NCBI GenBank assembly: GCA_964404455.1
Contig: CAYOJY010000023.1
Location: 1 to 12,804, forward strand
Direction of reading: 5' to 3'
Origin: CAKOSP01 sp964404455
Lineage (GTDB): Bacteria; Bacillota_I; Bacilli_A; RF39; UBA660
Length of the DNA: 12,804 nt
Each line of letters begins with the position of its first letter. Within the stretch, counting starts at the first letter, position 1. Of this stretch, positions 5,736-12,804 are shown piece after piece. The notes beneath the pieces are model-generated. The model ran no database searches. It was not told the DNA's origin and was given only the letters and a program-made list of their open reading frames with translations. A program made the translations under genes and the position numbers.

Positions 5736-8141
5736 ATGAATTATAGTGAAATAGAAAAAAAATGGCAAAAAATTTGGGATGAGAATAAATATTTTGAAGC
5801 TCAAAATAATAGTGATGAAGAAAAATTTTATATTTTAGTGGAATTTCCTTATCCATCAGGGGCGGGTCTTCATGTTGGGCATGTTAAAAGTTATAGTGCC
5901 TTAGATGCCATGGCAAGAGTTAAAAGATTGGAAGGTTATAATGTTTTATTTCCCATTGGCTGGGATGCTTTTGGTTTGCCTGCGGAACAATATGCAATTC
6001 AAAATAAAATTCACCCGAGTTTAGCCGTTTCCGAAAATATTCAAGTTTTTAAAAGCCAATTAAAAAGAATAGGCTTATCATTTGATTGGAATAGAGAGAT
6101 TACTACAACTGATCCGGAGTATTATAAATGGACTCAATGGCAATTTTTAAAATTTTATGAGCATCAAATGGCATATAAGGCTAAAAAAGAAATAAATTGG
6201 TGCAATAATTGTAAAATAGGACTTTCTAATGAAGAGTCTGAAGGATCTGTTTGTGAAAGATGTGGAAGTTCTGTTATTAAAAAAGAAAAAGAACAATGGA
6301 TTTTAAAAATGAGTGACTATGCTGAAAAATTATTAGAAGGCTTAGAAGAAACTGATTTTGTAGATAAAGTTAAAACAGCTCAAATTAATTGGATTGGTAA
6401 AAGCATTGGTGCTGAAGTTAAATTTTTGATTGAAGGAACTAATGATTATATTGAAGTATTTACAACAAGACCGGATACTTTATATGGAGTAACTTTTATG
6501 GTATTATCGCCAGAACATCATTATTTAAAAAAATATAGCGATTCGATTATAAACTTGGCTGAAGTAAATCAATATCAAAAGGAAGCAAAAAATAAGAGTG
6601 AGATTGAAAGAACTGATGCAACTAAAGAAAAAACTGGCGTTAAATTAGAGGGTATTAAAGCTATTAATCCAGTAAATGGTGAAAAAATTGAAATTTGGGT
6701 CAGTGATTATGTGTTAATTAATTATGGTACCGGTGCTATTATGGCTGTACCTGCTCATGATGAGCGAGATTTTGCTTTTGCTAAAAAATTTAATATTCCA
6801 ATTATTCAAGTAATATCATCAGGTGAGAAATCTGAATTGAATGAAGCTTATCTTGGCGAAGGGAAAATGATTAATTCCGGAATTTTAAATGGAATTGATA
6901 CTCAAGAAAAAGCTATAGATAAAATGATTAATTATTTAGAAGAAAATAAAAAAGGGCATAAAAAAGTAAATTATCGTTTGCAGGATTGGATTTTTTCTCG
7001 GCAAAGATTTTGGGGTGAACCAATTCCCATGATTGATTGTGATGATTGTGGTTGGGTGCCTGTACCGGTTCAAGATTTGCCGGTTATTCTTCCTGAAGTC
7101 GCATCATATGAACCGACTGATACAGGGGAAAGTCCTTTAGCTAACATTACGGACTGGGTAAAAACTATTTGTCCTAAATGTGGTAAGGAAGCAAGAAGAG
7201 AAACTGATACGATGCCAAATTGGGCAGGATCTTCCTGGTATTGGCTACGTTATATGGATCCTAATAATCAAAATGAATTTGTTAGTCAAGATGCTTTAAA
7301 ATACTGGAATATGGTGGATTATTATAATGGCGGAATGGAGCATGCTACTAGACATTTACTTTATGCTCGCTTCTGGCACCGATTTTTTTATGACATTGGA
7401 TTAATTCCTTATAAAGAACCTTTTAAAAAACGGGTGGCGCACGGGATGATTCTTGGCACAACTGGTGAAAAGATGAGTAAAAGTAAAGGAAACGTGGTTA
7501 ACCCTGATGACATGGTTAATTTATATGGTGCCGATGCTTTACGTTGCTATGAGTTGTTTATTGGGGACTATGAAAAAGATTCTTTATGGAGCGATAATGG
7601 TTTAAAAGGTTGTAAACGTTTTTTAGATAAAGTATTTAGGATGAAAGATAAAGTAATTGAAGGTAGCGAATATACTTTAAAGTATGAAGCTTTAATTCAT
7701 AAAACTATTAAAAAAGTGACAAATGATTTATTAACTATGAATTATAACACAGCAGTATCAAGTTTAATGATTTTAGCAAATGAGTATGATGAACAAGAAT
7801 TTATTACCAAAAAGGATTATGAATTATTATTAATTTTATTACATCCTATTGCCCCACATATTACTGAAGAATTAAATGAATTAATTGGTAATAAAAATCA
7901 TTTAGCTAATTCGCTTTGGCCAATTCATGATGAGACCAAGACCAAAGATGATATTATAAATATTGGTGTTCAAGTAAATGGCAAATTAAGAGGAACAATA
8001 AAAATATCAAAAGATTTAACGGAATCAGATATTCTAGATATAGCATTTTTAAATGAAGGGGTAAAAAGACATACTGAAAACAAAGAAATAATTAAAAAAA
8101 TAGTTATTCCTGATAAAATTGTTAATATTGTTGTTAAATAA
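5736..8141 (+). CDS. leuS: Leucyl-tRNA synthetase
   Basis: This cytoplasmic class I enzyme charges tRNA-Leu and hydrolyses misacylated products. The 801 residues match the usual bacterial length. The HIGH motif is HVGH (46-49) after PSGAGL, and KMSKS is at 579-583. A zinc-type knuckle, CxxC (156, 159) with CxxC (173, 176), lies before the editing domain. The editing domain has TTRPDTLYG (243-251) and the AHDERD block (340-345). A second cysteine set, CDDC (435-438) and CPKC (479-482), lies before the NGGMEHATRHLL block of the catalytic core. The C-terminal anticodon-binding part ends with the usual VQVNGKLRG (745-753). The ribosome site AAAGGAGG overlaps the stop codon of the upstream membrane gene and lies four bases from ATG. 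Regulation is by the leucine T-box upstream. Confidence 0.98.
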   Translation: MNYSEIEKKWQKIWDENKYFEAQNNSDEEKFYILVEFPYPSGAGLHVGHVKSYSALDAMARVKRLEGYNVLFPIGWDAFGLPAEQYAIQNKIHPSLAVSENIQVFKSQLKRIGLSFDWNREITTTDPEYYKWTQWQFLKFYEHQMAYKAKKEINWCNNCKIGLSNEESEGSVCERCGSSVIKKEKEQWILKMSDYAEKLLEGLEETDFVDKVKTAQINWIGKSIGAEVKFLIEGTNDYIEVFTTRPDTLYGVTFMVLSPEHHYLKKYSDSIINLAEVNQYQKEAKNKSEIERTDATKEKTGVKLEGIKAINPVNGEKIEIWVSDYVLINYGTGAIMAVPAHDERDFAFAKKFNIPIIQVISSGEKSELNEAYLGEGKMINSGILNGIDTQEKAIDKMINYLEENKKGHKKVNYRLQDWIFSRQRFWGEPIPMIDCDDCGWVPVPVQDLPVILPEVASYEPTDTGESPLANITDWVKTICPKCGKEARRETDTMPNWAGSSWYWLRYMDPNNQNEFVSQDALKYWNMVDYYNGGMEHATRHLLYARFWHRFFYDIGLIPYKEPFKKRVAHGMILGTTGEKMSKSKGNVVNPDDMVNLYGADALRCYELFIGDYEKDSLWSDNGLKGCKRFLDKVFRMKDKVIEGSEYTLKYEALIHKTIKKVTNDLLTMNYNTAVSSLMILANEYDEQEFITKKDYELLLILLHPIAPHITEELNELIGNKNHLANSLWPIHDETKTKDDIINIGVQVNGKLRGTIKISKDLTESDILDIAFLNEGVKRHTENKEIIKKIVIPDKIVNIVVK

Positions 8142-8150
8142 AGGAGAAGT

Positions 8151-8870
8151 ATGAATAAGGATTTAAAAATACCTAATCACGTTGGTATTATAATGGACGG
8201 TAATGGTAGATGGGCCGAAAAAAGAGGGTTTCCCCGAAGTAAAGGGCATTATGAAGGGATGAATACTTTAAAGAAAACGGCTTGTTATGCTTTGGAAAAA
8301 GGCGTTAAAGTGCTAAGTGTTTTTGCTTTTTCTACAGAAAATTTTTTACGAAGTGATGAGGAAGTAAATTATTTAATGGATCTTTTTGTTAAAGCTTTTA
8401 AAAAAGAAAAAAACTTCTTTCAAGAAAAAAATATTAAAGTAATTTTTTCAGGAAGAAAAAAACCTTTATCGGACAAAGTTATAAAATCAATGGAAACTAT
8501 AACTGAAGTAACTAAAAATAATACGGAAGGAATATTTAATGTTTGTTTAAATTATGGTGGCCAATTTGAAATAATTGACGCTTCAATTAAAATAGCTAAT
8601 GATTTAAATCAAAATAAAATAACTCCGAATGAAATAGATGAAAATTTATTTTATAAGTATTTATATAATGATTTACCGCCAATTGATTTTTTAATTCGAA
8701 CAAGTGGTGAGATGCGGGTAAGTAATTTTATGTTATTTCAAATGGCTTATGCTGAAATATATTTTCCGGAAGTATATTTTCCTGATTTTGATGAAAAAGA
8801 ATTTGATAAAGCAATATTAGAATTTAATAAAAGAAGCCGTCGTTTTGGCGGAAATGATAAAAGAAAATAA
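8151..8870 (+). CDS. uppS: Isoprenyl transferase / undecaprenyl diphosphate synthase
   Basis: This cis-prenyltransferase elongates farnesyl diphosphate with isopentenyl diphosphate to undecaprenyl diphosphate, the lipid carrier for peptidoglycan and other wall polymers. The 239 residues are close to the family's usual 240-255. Motifs are HVGIIMDGNGRWA (10-22, catalytic D16), the SxGH block near 30-33, FSTENF (60-65), NYGGQ (134-138, where many homologues have arginine as the last residue) and the IRTSGEMRVSNF block (182-193) followed by AYAEIYF. AAAGGAG overlaps the leuS stop and lies four bases from ATG, so translation is likely coupled to leuS. The more common neighbour cdsA is absent; a strong terminator follows instead. 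Its place in a leucine T-box operon would tie lipid carrier supply to leucine status. Confidence 0.95.
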   Translation: MNKDLKIPNHVGIIMDGNGRWAEKRGFPRSKGHYEGMNTLKKTACYALEKGVKVLSVFAFSTENFLRSDEEVNYLMDLFVKAFKKEKNFFQEKNIKVIFSGRKKPLSDKVIKSMETITEVTKNNTEGIFNVCLNYGGQFEIIDASIKIANDLNQNKITPNEIDENLFYKYLYNDLPPIDFLIRTSGEMRVSNFMLFQMAYAEIYFPEVYFPDFDEKEFDKAILEFNKRSRRFGGNDKRK

Positions 8871-8872
8871 AG

Positions 8873-8907
8873 AAAATACTGTTTTTAACTATAAACAGTA
8901 TTTTTTT
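8873..8907 (+). terminator. Intrinsic terminator of the leuS-uppS operon
   Basis: A perfect 12-bp inverted repeat (AAAATACTGTTT at 8873-8884, AAACAGTATTTT at 8893-8904) with an eight-base loop runs into seven T residues (8901-8907). It starts three bases after the uppS stop and separates this operon from the next promoter. Confidence 0.92.
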
Positions 8908-8910
8908 ATA

Positions 8911-8939
8911 TTGCAATTAAAAATTTCATTTGCTATAAT
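8911..8939 (+). promoter_or_regulatory. Promoter of the three-gene McrBC-like operon
   Basis: TTGCAA (8911-8916) and TATAAT (8934-8939) are exactly 17 bases apart, with TG one base before the -10 (TGCTATAAT). It is the first promoter-like signal after the uppS terminator and would start transcription near 8946, leaving a leader of only about 20 bases. Confidence 0.8.
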
Positions 8940-8967
8940 TTAAAGAGAATAAAGGTTGTTGATTAAT

Positions 8968-10116
8968 GTGCAGAATGAATTAGTTGAAATTTATTTGAAT
9001 TATAAAAAGGAATCATTATTATCCTATGCGGAAACTTTTTATAAGGTTTATCAAATTGATGACGAAAAATTATGGGAAACCGAGGCTGATTTTCGAAAAA
9101 TCATTTCGGGGATTTTAGATGTTTATGTTAAAAAATATTATTTAAGAAGTAAAAAAGAAGTGGATGATTTAAATACTGATAATATAAACTTAAAAGATTT
9201 TAAATTAACATTGGCTTTAGCAATGATTTCAGATTATTATGGATCTGAATATAATGAGATTAAAGATAACTACAAAAAAAGCATTTATAATTTAACTTTA
9301 ATTATTTATGTTATAACTAATATTGATAAAGAAATTACCTTTTATAAAGACAAAAGTGTAGTAGTAAGAAATATTGTAGCTAAAATAAATGAGCTTTTTG
9401 GTGATGTTTTTCAAAATATAGATATATCTAAAAATCCTTTTTTAATTGATATTTTAGCAAATAAAATTAAGGATAATGAACGAAAAGAAATGCGTTTTTT
9501 TGAAATGATTAAAGGATCAGATTATTATAATGATTATTTAAGATATGATATGAATATATATTATGTTAATTTTAATTATGAATTAGCAGCCATTCAAAAA
9601 TATAAAGAAATAGATAGTAAACATGTTTATCAAAAATATAAATTTAAGGAATTATATACACCCGTATGCTATGAATTAGCGTGCATGACTCTTTTAAAAT
9701 GTTTTGCTAATAATTCGGATATTCCAAAATTATTGTTACCCGTTACTTCCAATTATTTAAAGATAAAAAGAAATGTCGATCATATTAAAAAAATATTTAG
9801 TAATCCATATCTTAAAGAATATATTTATTTTAGTATTTTTTACAGCGATTATAAAAAAAATTATGATAAATTCAATGTTTTAAGAGATTTGAATTTTAAA
9901 TTAGTATTATTTATGGACGAAAGCGAAATGATTTTAGATTATTTCAATATTAAATTTGATTTTAAACTTTATGTAACAGATGAATTTATTGAAAATAATC
10001 CCAAGTTTAACAGTTTCGTTAGTAGCGGGAATGTAAAATACAATATTGTTAATATTAAAGATAATTATATTTTAGAAGATGAACTTATAAATATAAGTAT
10101 GAAGGAGGAGAATTAA
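8968..10116 (+). CDS. Unknown helical protein, possible degenerate EAL-like C-terminal half
   Basis: I do not recognise a named family. The first half (about 1-190 of 382) is mostly helical, rich in lysine, tyrosine and asparagine, with no signal peptide or membrane helix. The second half (about 195-375) alternates strand-like and helix-like segments. The order LPVTSNYL, NPYLKEYIYFSI, VLRDLNFKLVLFMDES, FKLYVTDEFIENN parallels EAL phosphodiesterase blocks (NxSxxxL, LxxEIT, LRxLGxxLALDDFG, LKIDxxF). The metal and catalytic residues are not present, so it would be inactive. This similarity is by eye and tentative. The start is uncertain because there is no early in-frame ATG: GTG 8968, TTG 8959 and TTG 8956 all follow AAAGG (8951-8955), and I prefer GTG for spacing. 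It is first in the operon; the McrB-like gene follows its stop after one base. Confidence 0.75.
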   Translation: MQNELVEIYLNYKKESLLSYAETFYKVYQIDDEKLWETEADFRKIISGILDVYVKKYYLRSKKEVDDLNTDNINLKDFKLTLALAMISDYYGSEYNEIKDNYKKSIYNLTLIIYVITNIDKEITFYKDKSVVVRNIVAKINELFGDVFQNIDISKNPFLIDILANKIKDNERKEMRFFEMIKGSDYYNDYLRYDMNIYYVNFNYELAAIQKYKEIDSKHVYQKYKFKELYTPVCYELACMTLLKCFANNSDIPKLLLPVTSNYLKIKRNVDHIKKIFSNPYLKEYIYFSIFYSDYKKNYDKFNVLRDLNFKLVLFMDESEMILDYFNIKFDFKLYVTDEFIENNPKFNSFVSSGNVKYNIVNIKDNYILEDELINISMKEEN

Positions 10117-10117
10117 A

Positions 10118-11632
10118 ATGTTATTTAATCTATACAGTGACTTTTTTATGAAATTTATGGAGCCTTTTTTTGAAGGTCTGGCGACTATTTTTAAAAATTT
10201 ATTTGTCGGATTATTTCAAATGTTTAATATTTTAAATTATATTGACGTAATTAAAGAATATCAAGGGCAATTATCATCAGGTGGAGTTTTCATAATTATT
10301 TTAACCAGTTTATGTTTACTAGTTATTTATGGAATTATTGTATTTCTAATTGTGCTTGGGATTCGAAGATTCGTAAGATATCACAAAAACAGAATTAAAC
10401 AAGAATCAATGATTGAAGAAATTGATCGTTTAAATATCGATATTGTAAAATTAAAAAATGAAAATCAAAAATTTTTAACTATGTCTGATCCCAGTCAAGG
10501 TGAAATTGAGTATGATGAAGATGGAAATGTTATTAATAAATTAGTTGATGGCGAGAGTCGTTTCTTTCGTTTAACAAAAGTTGATGAAAAAATGGCTAAT
10601 TATAAACCACCAGTTTATAATAAAACAATTACTTTAAAAGAATTTTGTGAAAATTTTAGAAATTTTGCGGCATCAAAATTAAATTTGTATTATGATGAAA
10701 AAATAATTAGACTTTTTGTTGCTTCATTATCTTCGAATCGTTTAATAATTTTACAAGGGATTTCTGGAACCGGAAAAACATCTTTAGCTTATGCCTTTGG
10801 TCATATGATTAATAACGAAGCAACCATTGCGTCAGTTCAGCCATCTTGGCGGGATTCATCAGAGTTATTTGGTTACTTTAATGAATTTACTAAACGTTTT
10901 AATGAAACAGAAGTATTGGCTAAATTATATGAAGCAATTTATCGTGAAGACGTTTTTATTACAATTCTTGATGAAATGAATATTTCTAGGGTTGAGTATT
11001 ATTTTGCTGAAATGTTGTCCATATTAGAACTTCCTAATAAAAAAGACTGGATTATTGATTTAGTTCCTAGTGCTTGGGCAAATGATCCAAAACATATTGT
11101 TGATGGTCGTTTTAGAATACCAGAAAACATGTGGTATATTGGTACAATTAATAATGATGATTCAACATTTATGGTTACAGACAAAGTATATGACCGAGCA
11201 ATGCCAATTAATATTGATTCAAAATGTGATCCTTTTGAAGTACCATTAGTTGAGGCAATGAATTTATCCAGTAAATATTTGATTCAATTATTTAAAGAAG
11301 CTCAGGAAAAATATAAAGTAAAAGAGGAAACATTAAAAAAATTAAATGAAATGGATCGTTACGTGATTGATCATTTTCGTTTAGCTTTTGGTAATCGAAT
11401 TGTTAAACATATTAAAGAATTTATTCCTGTATATGTTGCTTGTGGTGGCACAGAGCTTGAAGGATTAGATTATATAATAGCGCATAAGATATTACGTAAA
11501 TTTGATCAATTAAACTTAGCATTTATTAAAAATGAAATAGATGGTTATATTGATTACATGAATAAATTATTTGGTAAAGATGAAATGAAAGAATGTATAG
11601 CATATTTAGAAAGAATAAAGAAAACGATATAG
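10118..11632 (+). CDS. Membrane-anchored McrB-like AAA+ ATPase/GTPase
   Basis: This is a 504-residue protein with a hydrophobic, amphipathic N-terminus (about 8-42), one strong membrane helix (about 56-82) and a basic stop (RRFVRYHKNR). A short coiled-coil-like segment (about 95-120) and an acidic linker lead to an AAA+ domain from about 170. Walker A is GISGTGKTS (214-222), Walker B is ITILDEMN (281-288), and the McrB-type continuation SRVEYYFAEMLSILE follows. The McrB signature MNTxD is altered to INNDD (344-348), keeping N345 and D348, and the arginine-rich block after it is reduced to DRA (359-361). McrB is the GTP-driven motor of type IV restriction; here its N-terminal DNA-reading domain is replaced by membrane segments. 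The positive-inside rule puts the motor in the cytoplasm. The ribosome site AAGGAGGAG precedes ATG by seven bases. The third gene's ribosome site overlaps the stop, suggesting coupled production. Nucleotide use and substrate are unknown. Confidence 0.87.
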   Translation: MLFNLYSDFFMKFMEPFFEGLATIFKNLFVGLFQMFNILNYIDVIKEYQGQLSSGGVFIIILTSLCLLVIYGIIVFLIVLGIRRFVRYHKNRIKQESMIEEIDRLNIDIVKLKNENQKFLTMSDPSQGEIEYDEDGNVINKLVDGESRFFRLTKVDEKMANYKPPVYNKTITLKEFCENFRNFAASKLNLYYDEKIIRLFVASLSSNRLIILQGISGTGKTSLAYAFGHMINNEATIASVQPSWRDSSELFGYFNEFTKRFNETEVLAKLYEAIYREDVFITILDEMNISRVEYYFAEMLSILELPNKKDWIIDLVPSAWANDPKHIVDGRFRIPENMWYIGTINNDDSTFMVTDKVYDRAMPINIDSKCDPFEVPLVEAMNLSSKYLIQLFKEAQEKYKVKEETLKKLNEMDRYVIDHFRLAFGNRIVKHIKEFIPVYVACGGTELEGLDYIIAHKILRKFDQLNLAFIKNEIDGYIDYMNKLFGKDEMKECIAYLERIKKTI

Positions 11633-11641
11633 GTGATTTTA

Positions 11642-12748
11642 ATGAATGATAAATATTTAGAAATAGTTGATTGTTTAAAGGAAGAAAAAGCAAAAAATTT
11701 CATTACGCGAACAAAAGACAATACTAGCCTTAAGACTAATATTGAACAAGTTGTTCGTGATTTGTCTTGGATTGAAACTCTAGAAGATGCAATTCCTTTT
11801 ATTGATACTATTGTCCGAAATCCAAGAAAATTTATTGTTCAAGAAGAAGAAATTTTACCAGTTGAAAAAACTAAAAAAATTACGCAAGAAAGTATTAAAC
11901 ATCTTGCCCAAAACACTTCTTTAATTCAAGCTGTGGATAAAAAAGATGGAGTTAAACCTTTAAAGCTTTTAAATGTATTTAAAGAAGAAACAACTGATTT
12001 ATATGAAAATAGGTTTATTTATTCTCTTTTAGTTAATGTTAGAACATTTTTAAATGATCAACAAAATAAAATAGATGAGGCATTAAAATCAAAATATAAA
12101 AAGATTCTTGATTATAACAGTGTTACTAGAATTAGTGGAGAAAAAATTGAAATAAATTTGAAAATGGAAACTGAATATTTAGCAAGTAATGAAGAAGTTT
12201 TAAAAGATGAAGTTATTAATGAAAGAATTAAAAGAATTAAAGAAGTATTTGATGATTTCTTTAAAACTCAGTTTGTAAAAAGCATTACAGGAGCAACTCC
12301 AGTAAGAAGTCCGATTAGAAAAACAAATGTTATTTTAAAAGATCAGAATTTTAAAGTAGCCGTTAATCTTTGGGAATTTTTAGAAAAATATAATGTTGAA
12401 GAATCTATCAAAGTTGTTAAAATTGATAAAGATGAAGATGTAATGAACTTAAATGAAAAATTAAAAGCAGCATCTTATTTAGAATATTATGCGACAAATA
12501 ATTTAAGTAAAAGAAATAAAGAAGAAATTCAAATTAAATTTTCTACCCCTTATTTAAAAAGTATAATTGATTCTTATGTTAGTGAAAAACAAACTAATGA
12601 AAGAGAATTTAAGGCAATGATTAATAAAGAATTTAAATTAGCTAAGATTAGAAAAGAAAAAGAATATTTAGAAATAAAAGAAATATTTAATAAAGTTATT
12701 AATAGACATAAAGAAAATGCAAAAAATGCTTTAAAATTTTTAAAGTAA
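11642..12748 (+). CDS. DUF2357-like McrC-side partner without visible nuclease
   Basis: The 368 residues match by eye the pattern of DUF2357, the non-nuclease part of proteins that partner McrB-type motors. They show NPRKFI (60-65), EEILPVEKTKKIT (69-81) with a helix to about 95, then PLKLLNVFKEETTDLYENRF (106-125) with the typical ENRF and hydrophobic helix after it. A later block, GATPVRSPIRKTN near 217-229, leads to NLWEFLEKY (242-250). In full-length relatives a PD-(D/E)xK nuclease follows; here only a lysine-rich helical tail remains, and I see no such catalytic set. The start is ATG 11642, five bases after AGGTGA, which overlaps the stop codon of the ATPase gene; GTG 11633 is also in frame but lies within that ribosome site. 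Direct coupling to the McrB-like gene supports a complex of the two. Confidence 0.75.
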   Translation: MNDKYLEIVDCLKEEKAKNFITRTKDNTSLKTNIEQVVRDLSWIETLEDAIPFIDTIVRNPRKFIVQEEEILPVEKTKKITQESIKHLAQNTSLIQAVDKKDGVKPLKLLNVFKEETTDLYENRFIYSLLVNVRTFLNDQQNKIDEALKSKYKKILDYNSVTRISGEKIEINLKMETEYLASNEEVLKDEVINERIKRIKEVFDDFFKTQFVKSITGATPVRSPIRKTNVILKDQNFKVAVNLWEFLEKYNVEESIKVVKIDKDEDVMNLNEKLKAASYLEYYATNNLSKRNKEEIQIKFSTPYLKSIIDSYVSEKQTNEREFKAMINKEFKLAKIRKEKEYLEIKEIFNKVINRHKENAKNALKFLK

Positions 12749-12749
12749 T

Positions 12750-12772
12750 ATCTCGACTTTGACAGTTGAGAT
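12750..12772 (+). other. Hairpin just after the third operon gene
   Basis: ATCTCGACT (12750-12758) pairs with AGTTGAGAT (12764-12772) over nine bases with one G-U pair and a five-base loop. It starts two bases after the stop codon. There is no T run on its 3' side, so it is not a standard terminator; it could be a 3' stabilising hairpin or the start of a structured leader for a gene beyond the window. Confidence 0.5.
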
Positions 12773-12804
12773 GAAAAAACTTTCGCAAAGCCAGTTAAAA
12801 TCTG

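Noticed and set aside
1602..8870. Mycoplasma-type genetic code with UGA as tryptophan
   Set aside because: All tryptophans at conserved positions in TrpS, LeuS and UppS use TGG, and no in-frame TGA interrupts these genes.
10999..11184. Minus-strand open frame inside the McrB-like gene
   Set aside because: It lies opposite the conserved AAA+ core, which explains the sequence fully.
8968..12748. Calling the three genes a standard type IV restriction system (McrBC)
   Set aside because: No DNA-reading domain is seen on the motor and no PD-(D/E)xK nuclease on the partner, and the motor is membrane-anchored, so DNA restriction is not supported.
12749..12804. c-di-GMP class I riboswitch at the right edge
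   Set aside because: Only the short CGCAAAGCC string matches; the partner half and the P2 tetraloop hairpin are missing and the sequence ends.

Overview
The window is strongly AT-rich (long A and T runs, A/T-ending codons). It uses TGG throughout for tryptophan, with no sign of UGA read as Trp, and has AAAGGAGG-type ribosome binding sites and a T-box leader. This points to a low-GC Bacillota (Firmicutes). MurE with a DAP-type DNPR motif and UppS argue for a walled cell with meso-diaminopimelate peptidoglycan rather than a true wall-less mollicute. An uncultured Bacilli / RF39-like or Erysipelotrichia-like genome is my best guess, but that is inference.

Left part, minus strand (42-1527): murE is followed by a tRNA-Gly(UCC) gene with its own promoter in the 44-nt gap. 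A back-to-back promoter region (about 1552-1583) separates murE from the plus-strand genes. Plus strand, 1602-5127: trpS (a streptococcal/clostridial type of tryptophanyl-tRNA synthetase), then a large GH31-family glycosidase homologue in which the usual acid/base aspartate is a glutamine. Plus strand, 5105-8907: a promoter, a leucine T-box leader, a 125-aa three-helix membrane protein of unknown function, leuS and uppS, closed by a strong intrinsic terminator. Leucyl-tRNA charging therefore probably controls not only leuS but also a membrane protein and the enzyme that makes the cell-wall lipid carrier.

Right part (8911-12748): a separate promoter drives three tightly packed genes that look like one functional unit. 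These are a 382-aa helical protein whose C-terminal half resembles a degenerate EAL-type fold (tentative), a membrane-anchored McrB-like AAA+ ATPase, and a McrC-side DUF2357-like protein that lacks a visible nuclease domain. It resembles a McrBC (type IV restriction) system rebuilt without a DNA-reading domain or nuclease and tethered to the membrane, and is the best candidate here for an undescribed system. It may continue past the right edge, since no convincing terminator follows the third gene.

No transposase, insertion sequence, CRISPR array or phage gene is visible. Apart from the T-box leader there is no gene-free stretch much over 200 bases.
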